From Mucilaginibacter sp. L3T2-6 (lineage in GTDB: Bacteria > Bacteroidota > Bacteroidia > Sphingobacteriales > Sphingobacteriaceae), in contig NZ_JAUMKC010000007.1 of the NCBI RefSeq assembly GCF_030519355.1, positions 124,001 to 188,000 on the forward strand: a stretch of DNA of 64,000 nucleotides, in the 5' to 3' direction. The notes below the pieces were generated by a model that worked only from the letters and a program-made list of their open reading frames with translations, was not told where the DNA came from and did not search any database. The translations under genes were made by a program, and so were the position numbers. Numbering within the stretch: position 1 is the first letter of the stretch; every line of letters starts with the position of its first letter. This document shows positions 33,736 to 40,256 of the stretch, piece by piece.

Positions 33736-34527
33736 ATGCAAAATCCTATCTTATCGCCGCTAAAAGGGGAATATACCAGGCGGCAGTTTGTTAAAACCGC
33801 AGGTATAGCGCTGGCGGCAGCCGGTTCGCCATTTAAGTCAGCATCATCGAAAAGTAAAAATTCATTTAAGGCAATCGTTTTTGACGGGTTTGTTATCTTC
33901 AATCCCAAACCGGTTTACGCACTCGCGGATATGTTTTTCGGCGACAAAAGTGCTGAATTGTGCGCACTGTGGCGCACCAAACAATTTGAGTATTCATGGA
34001 TACGCACCGCCGCAAAACTGTACGCTGATTTTTGGCATGTTACCGAAGATGCGCTGGTATATGCAGCAAAGAAAACAGGGGTTTCACTGTCATCCGATCA
34101 CAAGGCACAATTAATGAACAGGTTCCTCGGGCTTGATATATGGCCGGATGTATTACCAGGTTTAAAAATGTTAAAAGACCAGGGGCTAAGCCTCTCTTTC
34201 CTATCTAACTTTACCGTGAACATGATGGAAAGCTCATTAAGCCACAATCAGCTTACACATTTTTTTGACCATAAGCTGAGCACCGACGCAGTAGGTGAAT
34301 TTAAGCCGAGCCCGGCTGCTTATCAAATGGGCGTTGATACCCTGAAATTAAAAAAAGGAGAAATTATCTTCGCAGCCTTCGGCGCCTGGGATGCAGCAGG
34401 TGCAAAGCTTTTCGGATACCCTACTTTTTGGGTAAACCGCGCGCATAGCCAGGCCGAGGAGCTTGGGATCGTTCCCGATGGAGTCGGTTACAATCTCAAA
34501 GATCTGCTCAGCTTCGCTAAGGGCTAG
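33736..34527 (+). CDS. Tat-exported HAD protein of the haloacid dehalogenase type II family
   Basis: The 263 residues carry a Tat motif (TRRQFVK at 14-20 followed by AGIALAAAGS). The HAD core has the nucleophile D50 in AIVFDGFVIFNP, the serine of FLSNFT, the lysine of EFKPSP and the acidic motif AFGAWDAAGAKLFGYP, which is typical of L-2-haloacid dehalogenases. However, the usual motif I FDxYGTL is changed to FDGFVIF, losing the glycine-threonine pair, so activity is uncertain. Export by Tat is also unusual for this family. It is the last gene of the TetR cluster. Confidence 0.8.
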   Translation: MQNPILSPLKGEYTRRQFVKTAGIALAAAGSPFKSASSKSKNSFKAIVFDGFVIFNPKPVYALADMFFGDKSAELCALWRTKQFEYSWIRTAAKLYADFWHVTEDALVYAAKKTGVSLSSDHKAQLMNRFLGLDIWPDVLPGLKMLKDQGLSLSFLSNFTVNMMESSLSHNQLTHFFDHKLSTDAVGEFKPSPAAYQMGVDTLKLKKGEIIFAAFGAWDAAGAKLFGYPTFWVNRAHSQAEELGIVPDGVGYNLKDLLSFAKG

Positions 34528-34636
34528 CAGAAGCTTCTATGGTTTGCGGGCATATTGATAAAATAACTATCAAAAAAGCTACTGTCTTCTGTAACCTAAT
34601 TGCGCAATCCGCATCTCAAGGACATATGTATTCATT

Positions 34637-35509
34637 ATGCCCTTAGAAATCAGAAATCTCACCAAACAATATAATAAACACAAGACCGGCTTATCCGATT
34701 ATTCCATTACGATAGAGAGGGGTATTTTAGGTTTGCTTGGCCCTAATGGCGCAGGCAAATCAACCCTGATGAAAATCATTGCTACCATCAGCAAGCCTAC
34801 CAACGGAACTTTATTTTTAGACGGACAGGATATTGTAAGCAATCCCGATTACATCCGTAAAATGCTCGGCTATCTGCCACAGGATTTTGGGGTTTATCCC
34901 AATTTAAATGCGTACGAATTTTTAGCTTACGTAGCCGCACTTAAAGGCGTAGGCGGGGCCGGTTTAACTAAGCGGATAGATATGTTGTTGGATGGTGTTA
35001 ACTTAACCGCCGATGCAAAACGCCCGATCGGGAGTTACTCCGGCGGCATGAAACAGCGTATTGGCATAGCCCAGGCATTGCTGAATGATCCGAAGGTTTT
35101 AATTTTTGATGAACCTACCGTCGGCCTCGACCCGGAAGAACGCGTGCGTTTTCGCCAGCTAATATCAGATATGGCTACCGATTGTATCATTATTCTTTCA
35201 TCACACATCGTATCAGACATCGAAACTATTGCAGATGAGGTGGCTGTTATGCAAGGCGGCAACCTGCTGCAAAAAGGAACTAAGACTGACATAATTAAGC
35301 TGATTGACGGCAGAGTATTTGAAACTCTAATTGACAATAGTGACCTTACTGCCTTAAAGGCCAGACACCTTGTGATTGACACGAGCAGGCAAAAGGAACT
35401 TACAAAAGTGCGGTACATCATCCGCGATGGTATCCCTGAACCATCATCCGCAGCGATAAATGCTACCTTAGAAGATGCCTATCTGTTCTTAACCCATAAT
35501 AAAGCCTGA
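34637..35509 (+). CDS. ABC transporter ATP-binding protein
   Basis: The 290 residues contain Walker A GPNGAGKST (K41), Q-loop LPQDFGVYP, signature YSGGMKQR, Walker B VLIFDEPTVGLD and the H-loop histidine in IILSSHIVSD. The C-terminal 70 residues are an extension as in CcmA/NatA-type exporters. It forms one unit with the next gene, whose ATG comes four bases after this stop. Confidence 0.93.
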   Translation: MPLEIRNLTKQYNKHKTGLSDYSITIERGILGLLGPNGAGKSTLMKIIATISKPTNGTLFLDGQDIVSNPDYIRKMLGYLPQDFGVYPNLNAYEFLAYVAALKGVGGAGLTKRIDMLLDGVNLTADAKRPIGSYSGGMKQRIGIAQALLNDPKVLIFDEPTVGLDPEERVRFRQLISDMATDCIIILSSHIVSDIETIADEVAVMQGGNLLQKGTKTDIIKLIDGRVFETLIDNSDLTALKARHLVIDTSRQKELTKVRYIIRDGIPEPSSAAINATLEDAYLFLTHNKA

Positions 35510-35513
35510 TAGC

Positions 35514-37088
35514 ATGAAATATATTTACAGCATGGTGAAAGCCGATTATTTACAGCGCACGCGCAGCTATTCGTTTTTAATTACGCTGGCTATTACCATT
35601 TACGCGGCTTACTCGTTTGTTCCACCGCCAACCGCATCATATACCACACTTAATGTTGTTGGTTACAAGGGTATCTATAATTCTGCCTGGGTCGGCCATG
35701 TCTCTGCGATGATGACAACGATTATGCTGTCGTTATACGGCTTCTTTCTGGTGAACAGCGGTATTAAGAAAGATATCGACACAGAGGTTGGACTGATTAT
35801 CGCGACCACGCCTATAAGTAATTTTACCTACCTGTTAAGCAAGATGCTCAGTAACTTTCAGGTGCTGCTTACCATAACAGGAATCACGTTTGTAATGAGC
35901 ATCGTCATGTTTTTCATACGTGCCGGGGGCGCTCCTTTTATACTTACCAATTTCGTATTGCCTTACTTGTTTTTTTCTCTGCCGGCGTTGCTGACCATAT
36001 CGGCTTTAGCGGTAGCTGGCGAGGTTTTTCTGGGCCGGCGGCAGATCCTGCAATATGTTTTGTTTTTCTTTTTATTCGGTTCAATTATGGCTAATGTCGT
36101 TGGGCATAGTGCAAACACGCTAACTACATTTATTGACCCCTTCGGGGTAAATGCGATGACCAACAGTGTTAAGGACCAAGTAAATACGCAGTACCACGAA
36201 CACATCGAAAGTGTTAATCTGGGCTTCACCTTCAGCGCAAAAAACCGGTTTAAAACTTTTGTATGGGATGGCATTGAGTGGAAAGGCATTTTTTTGCTAA
36301 GCCGCCTGGTTTGGGTTTGTTTTGCTTTCGCGATAGTTTATTTTTCATCGTTTTTCTTTCACCGGTTTGATTTTAGACAGCCGGCCAGCAAAAAGAAAAA
36401 ACAGATGACAATTACAGGTTCATCGGGCGCAATGGTATTTGCAAAGGGAATAAATATAACATTACTTCCGCCTGTGATTACGGATTACGGCATATTTCCC
36501 TTCATTAAAACTGAACTTTTGTTGCTAATTCGCAAAGGCCCGAAATGGTTTTGGCTGATAAACGGGGGAGCATGGATAAGCACGCTTTTTGCACCACTTG
36601 CAGTTGCACACGCTTACATATTGCCGGTATTATTGTTTTTACAGGTTACCCGCTTTTCGGATATCGCAACCAAAGAGACAGCCAACCGCCTGCATTACTT
36701 CACATGGTCATCGTACAAACCCCTGCAACGGATGCTGCCTTCGCAAATGCTGGCAGGCGTTATATTAGCACTAGGCCTGGCATCGCCGGTGATGCTGCGT
36801 TACGCTGTATCCGGCGATTTTTATACCGTGCTCAACCTGGTTAACGGCGCTGTGTTTATTGTATTGCTTGCGGTAGCGATGGGGATATTAAGCGGCGGCA
36901 AAAAGCTGTTCGAGATATCATTTTTCTTTGTAACCTACTGCATCATCGAAAAATTGCCGGTAGCCGATTACCTTGGCTCGATGCCACACTATTCTCATAC
37001 CGGATATGTATTTATTATTTCGCTGCTAAACCTGCTTTTCGCGGCGGTGAGTTTTGGAGTTAGAAGTTACCAGGTGAGGCATTTGTAA
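35514..37088 (+). CDS. ABC-2-type transporter permease
   Basis: The 524 residues hold about 12 hydrophobic segments in two halves, with a hydrophilic part near 230-260 and KKKKQ near 300. The N-terminus MKYIYSMVKADYLQRTRSYSF and ATTPISNFTYLLSKMLSN loop are typical of ABC-2 membrane subunits (exporters of drugs, lipids or peptides). It pairs with the ATPase gene just upstream. The substrate is not predictable. Confidence 0.85.
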   Translation: MKYIYSMVKADYLQRTRSYSFLITLAITIYAAYSFVPPPTASYTTLNVVGYKGIYNSAWVGHVSAMMTTIMLSLYGFFLVNSGIKKDIDTEVGLIIATTPISNFTYLLSKMLSNFQVLLTITGITFVMSIVMFFIRAGGAPFILTNFVLPYLFFSLPALLTISALAVAGEVFLGRRQILQYVLFFFLFGSIMANVVGHSANTLTTFIDPFGVNAMTNSVKDQVNTQYHEHIESVNLGFTFSAKNRFKTFVWDGIEWKGIFLLSRLVWVCFAFAIVYFSSFFFHRFDFRQPASKKKKQMTITGSSGAMVFAKGINITLLPPVITDYGIFPFIKTELLLLIRKGPKWFWLINGGAWISTLFAPLAVAHAYILPVLLFLQVTRFSDIATKETANRLHYFTWSSYKPLQRMLPSQMLAGVILALGLASPVMLRYAVSGDFYTVLNLVNGAVFIVLLAVAMGILSGGKKLFEISFFFVTYCIIEKLPVADYLGSMPHYSHTGYVFIISLLNLLFAAVSFGVRSYQVRHL

Positions 37089-37143
37089 TTGACCGGAAGA
37101 TTTATCAGCTTCGATAAGTTAACGAATCCGGACGCAGTATTAC

Positions 37144-37491
37144 TTATTGACTTTTATTTACCTGTTCCGGCTCCGACACCACTATCTCCGGCCGGTTTTT
37201 AAACATCTGGAATACCCCTGTAACACAAAGGGGCTTGCCTTTTAGATTCGCAAAATCGAGGTTTACCTTATTCCCTTTAACGGCGACGGTGTATTTTTGA
37301 TTGGGATAAGCAGCTCCCATATTCAACAAGGTTAAAGTATCGCTGAATATCCTAACAGAATAGACTGTATCGCAAAGTGTGCCGGTTTTGCCAAGGTTTT
37401 TACTAAATCCCTCAGTTGAGAATCTTTTTTGGGCTGATGCTGTAGCCGCAAACCCTACAAGGATTGCGAGAACAAGTAATATTTTCTTCAT
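37144..37491 (-). CDS. Secreted OB-fold-like protein
   Basis: The 115 residues begin with a signal peptide (1-20, ending ATASA). The remainder has the strand pattern of a small OB-fold: GTLCDTVYSVRIF, LTLLNMGAAYPNQKYTVAV, GKPLCVTGVFQMFKNRPEIVVSEPEQV. The segment LLNMGAAYPNQ with VTGxxxxxxxRPEIVV is common in secreted Bacteroidota OB-fold proteins of unknown role. It converges with the ABC permease gene. Confidence 0.7.
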   Translation of the reverse strand: MKKILLVLAILVGFAATASAQKRFSTEGFSKNLGKTGTLCDTVYSVRIFSDTLTLLNMGAAYPNQKYTVAVKGNKVNLDFANLKGKPLCVTGVFQMFKNRPEIVVSEPEQVNKSQ

Positions 37492-37574
37492 GATAATTTA
37501 CGATACTTTTATGACGCAATAATCTCAAACACTACCATCAATAAAAAGAAAATGTTTGCTTTGTGCCAGCCTTG

Positions 37575-38405
37575 TTACTCAGCAGGTCTTATTTTCCGCC
37601 GGTAGATTTTTATAGCGCGATAAATTGATGAAGCGATGGCATCCTGGCCGCTCTCCGAATTAAGATATTTTTCCTCAGTGCTATTGTTTATATACCCGGT
37701 CTCCACCAGTACCGCAGGCATAGCGCTGTGGGCTAAAACAAGCACGCCCTGTTCTTTGACCCCCCGGCTGCTACGGCCGTCATGGCTTACGAACTGATCG
37801 TTTAAAAGTTCGCCGAACAAGATACTTTGTTTGCGGTACTTTTGCATAAAGGTATTCAGCACTATCATTGCCGTAGGGTCTTTTTCGTTATAGCCGGCAT
37901 AGTTTTTCTTATAGTCTTTTTCCTGGTAAATAGAGGCATTTTCGCGCAGGGCTTCCAGTTGTTCTTCTTTACGATGAAAACCATATACCAGCAGCATTAC
38001 CCCCTTTTCCTTATGTGCTCTTTTTGCTGTTCCCTCCGGCGATGAATTGCAATGGATAGATACGAATAGATTTGCATTGAGCCGGTTAGCTATGTCAGCC
38101 CGTTTATTTAATTCAACAAACCTGTCTGTGCTGCGGGTCATCACTACGTTTACATCCTGCATGTTATTTTTAAGAAGCCGTTCAAGTTTTTTAGCTATTG
38201 CCAGGGCGACATTTTTCTCGTAGGAGTGTGAGCCATGTGCGCCGGGATCTTTACCACCATGGCCGGCATCAATTACAATAGTTTTAAAGTGGAATGATGA
38301 CTTGGTTTGCGCCCCGGCAATTTGCGTTAAAATCAGCAGCAAAATAAGCACTGTGGCGGTGTAGACTTTCAGACTTTGGGCGTTCATCAAGGTAGATAAG
38401 CGCAT
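37575..38405 (-). CDS. Secreted N-acetylmuramoyl-L-alanine amidase (Amidase_3 family)
   Basis: The ATG at 38405 gives 276 residues with a signal peptide; upstream in-frame starts would overlap the fur gene. Zinc ligands are H in IVIDAGHGGKDPGAHG, E in SYEKNVALAIAKKL and H in SIHCNSSPEG, with the catalytic glutamate in AVLVETGYINN. This AmiC-type enzyme removes peptides from glycan strands during cell separation. There is no AMIN domain, SPOR domain or LysM, so its targeting is not evident. It follows the Fur-family gene after 29 bp. Confidence 0.88.
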   Translation of the reverse strand: MRLSTLMNAQSLKVYTATVLILLLILTQIAGAQTKSSFHFKTIVIDAGHGGKDPGAHGSHSYEKNVALAIAKKLERLLKNNMQDVNVVMTRSTDRFVELNKRADIANRLNANLFVSIHCNSSPEGTAKRAHKEKGVMLLVYGFHRKEEQLEALRENASIYQEKDYKKNYAGYNEKDPTAMIVLNTFMQKYRKQSILFGELLNDQFVSHDGRSSRGVKEQGVLVLAHSAMPAVLVETGYINNSTEEKYLNSESGQDAIASSIYRAIKIYRRKIRPAE

Positions 38406-38434
38406 AATTAAGCAAATTGTTTCAATCGGTATAA

Positions 38435-38869
38435 TTATGCTGGTTTGTTGCATTTGGGGCAAAGACCCGATGCATATAAGGTAAAGCCCTCTGCTTTAAA
38501 TCCTTTCGGCAGATTTATTTCAGGCAACTGCAGGTCGTCAAGACAGTAAACGTTCTTGCATTTAGTGCAATTAAAATGCAGGTGTTCATCATGATGGTGA
38601 TCTTCGCCGCAACCGGATGAGCACATGGCATAATTAGCAGTGCCGTTTAAATCAAATACTTTATGAATGATGCCCTTTTCTTCAAAGGCGTTTAAAATGC
38701 GGTACAGTGTTACCCGGTCAATATCCTCCATTACGCTTTCAAGATCAGGCTGAGATGTAGCCACGTTTTTTTTGGCCAGCATGGACAGCACCTTAAGGCG
38801 CGGTCCTGTCTTTTTAAGGTGATGCTTCTCAAGCAGATCTTCAAAATTATTATTATGCGTATGAGCCAT
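38435..38869 (-). CDS. Fur-family metalloregulator (Zur-like)
   Basis: The 144 residues have a winged helix (TGPRLKVLSMLAKKN, VTLYRILNAFEEKGII) and a metal-binding dimerisation domain: a His-rich loop EDHHHDEHLHF followed by FNCTKCKNVYCL and the C-terminal CPKC. Two CxxC pairs make the structural zinc site. The histidine-rich loop and association with a MerC-like membrane protein suggest zinc rather than iron sensing, but this is inferred. A 33-bp dyad over the upstream promoter is a good candidate for its operator. Confidence 0.88.
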   Translation of the reverse strand: MAHTHNNNFEDLLEKHHLKKTGPRLKVLSMLAKKNVATSQPDLESVMEDIDRVTLYRILNAFEEKGIIHKVFDLNGTANYAMCSSGCGEDHHHDEHLHFNCTKCKNVYCLDDLQLPEINLPKGFKAEGFTLYASGLCPKCNKPA

Positions 38870-38909
38870 CTTTATATTAATAATTTATTAAAGCAAAGTT
38901 ACTAAGAAT

Positions 38910-38938
38910 AGTTTAAGTCTTGAGTCCGAAGTCTTAAA
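38910..38938 (-). repeat. Inverted repeat in the merC-fur gap
   Basis: GTTTAAG (38910-38916) and CTTAAAC (38932-38938) pair, with CTT/AAG pairs further in after a T-T mismatch. The interior words CTTGAGTC and GAAGTCTT resemble the intercistronic repeats at 7792-7844 and 28874-28955. Confidence 0.45.
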
Positions 38939-38965
38939 CGCAAAAAACCGATTGTTAGAGACTGG

Positions 38966-39382
38966 TTAATGTTTATGTCCGAAATGCAGGAGGGTGTTAT
39001 TTGCCTGGCAAACACTGGTGTATTTGTAGTTAAAAAAATGAGCCGCAGCAATCAGTAAGCCACCCAAAGGCACGATAAGCGCCTCACGCCAATTGGTAAC
39101 GTATAAATGGCCGATAATAATTATTAAAAATCCGCCGAACAATAAAATAGCCGGCAATAACCGGCGATGAGAGCGAAAGTAGGACAGGCCTATCGCATAA
39201 AAGCCGACAATCAACGCAAAGGTTATCATTCCCCATTCAAACCAGGGATTAGCTAAAAAGCCAAGCCCAAGCAGTGGCAGGCTGGTAATAAGCAAAGGTA
39301 CAACGGCACAGTGTACCGCACATAATACCGATGCTGTCATGCCTATATTATCAAGCTTCGAGGTGTGCTTTGGCTTATCCAT
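38966..39382 (-). CDS. MerC-like small membrane protein
   Basis: The ATG at 39382 gives 138 residues; upstream in-frame codons lie inside the operator. Four hydrophobic helices follow a cytoplasmic start. Helix 1 holds C21-A-V-H24-C25, the MerC-type metal-binding segment VLCAVHCAVVPLL. The C-terminus has further possible ligands (VCQANN, HFGHKH). MerC proteins import mercury, but chromosomal relatives next to Fur/Zur genes more likely move or bind zinc. It is the first gene of an operon with the Fur-family gene. Confidence 0.8.
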   Translation of the reverse strand: MDKPKHTSKLDNIGMTASVLCAVHCAVVPLLITSLPLLGLGFLANPWFEWGMITFALIVGFYAIGLSYFRSHRRLLPAILLFGGFLIIIIGHLYVTNWREALIVPLGGLLIAAAHFFNYKYTSVCQANNTLLHFGHKH

Positions 39383-39386
39383 GGTG

Positions 39387-39394
39387 CAAATATA
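39387..39394 (-). promoter_or_regulatory. Predicted -7 box of the merC-fur operon
   Basis: The minus strand reads TATATTTG. Transcription would begin at about 39381, at the ATG itself (39382), so the message is predicted to be leaderless. Confidence 0.55.
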
Positions 39395-39426
39395 CGAACA
39401 AATGCAATCGTGTTGCATTTGTTCGT
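39394..39426. promoter_or_regulatory. 33-bp dyad with 14-bp perfect arms, probable Fur/Zur operator
   Basis: ACGAACAAATGCAA (39394-39407) and TTGCATTTGTTCGT (39413-39426) are perfect inverted arms with a 5-base spacer. The site covers the region from the -7 to the -33 position of the merC promoter, where a repressor would block polymerase. The adjacent Fur-family protein is the natural candidate. Confidence 0.8.
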
Positions 39427-39559
39427 GTCGAAATTCCGTCATTCTAATTTAATATTTCAGTTGCTGGCATAATTAACTCCTGTTAACATCGTCTTAAAAT
39501 CAATTCGTTGAATGTTAATTTAATATTACTTAAACATTCGGTAATCAGATGGCAATTAT

Positions 39560-39567
39560 TACTTTTG
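39560..39567 (+). promoter_or_regulatory. Predicted -7 box of the PAP2-like gene
   Basis: TACTTTTG fits TAnnTTTG. It lies after an in-frame ATG at 39549 and before the ATG at 39594, which supports the later start. Confidence 0.4.
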
Positions 39568-39593
39568 CCGTCGCTAAAAAGTGGTGTACCCCT

Positions 39594-40250
39594 ATGTCAT
39601 TGAGCGTTGTTAAGAGTACCTGGAAAGAGACGTGGAGTGAGGCTGTAAAAAGACAGCAGATTATTATCGGCACAACTATCATGATGTCGGTGGTGTTTAC
39701 CATGCCGTTATTTTTTACGCACATTGAAAAAAGGCAGGGCACGTTGATAAAGGACCCGGTTCTGGCCGGTATTCCCCCTCACGATGTTTCGTTGCTTATA
39801 TTTGCTATAATCTGGAGCATGATTTTGCTTATCATCGTCAGGGCAGCCTATAAGCCTTCTATCTATATCATATATTGCTGGGCGCTCATTCCCATAACGC
39901 TGGCGCGCTTTATTGCAATAAGCATTGTGCCGCTAGAACCGCCTATCGGTTTGCAGCCGCTAATTGACCCTTTGACCGGAATTTTTTACGGACAGCATTT
40001 TATTACCAAGGATCTGTTCTTTTCGGGCCACATTGCTACAATGACGCTGATCTTTTTGTGCCTCCGGAAAAAAACCGACAGGATTATAGGCTTTATCGCC
40101 ACCATCGCCGTCGCTTTTTTACTCCTGGTACAGCACATTCATTATACTATTGATATTCTTGCTTCCCCGGGTATTGTTTATATCTGCTACCGGCTTACAC
40201 GGCGCTTTTTAGATAAGGAACTTGATATAACCGTACCGTTCAAGCGGTAG
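39594..40250 (+). CDS. PAP2_C-like membrane phosphatase/sphingomyelin-synthase-like protein
   Basis: From the ATG at 39594 the protein has 218 residues and about six membrane helices. The active-site pattern of PAP2_C proteins is visible: DLFFSGHIATMTL with a first histidine, and QHIHYTIDILASP with the second histidine and aspartate. Such enzymes transfer or remove lipid phosphate head groups; eukaryotic members make sphingomyelin. Sphingobacteriaceae make sphingolipids, so a role in sphingolipid head-group exchange is an attractive but unproven inference. Confidence 0.75.
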   Translation: MSLSVVKSTWKETWSEAVKRQQIIIGTTIMMSVVFTMPLFFTHIEKRQGTLIKDPVLAGIPPHDVSLLIFAIIWSMILLIIVRAAYKPSIYIIYCWALIPITLARFIAISIVPLEPPIGLQPLIDPLTGIFYGQHFITKDLFFSGHIATMTLIFLCLRKKTDRIIGFIATIAVAFLLLVQHIHYTIDILASPGIVYICYRLTRRFLDKELDITVPFKR

Positions 40251-40256
40251 TGAATG

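Noticed and set aside
38966..39382. A mercury-resistance operon
   Set aside because: No merA, merP, merT or MerR gene is present; the neighbour is a Fur-family regulator, which points to another metal.
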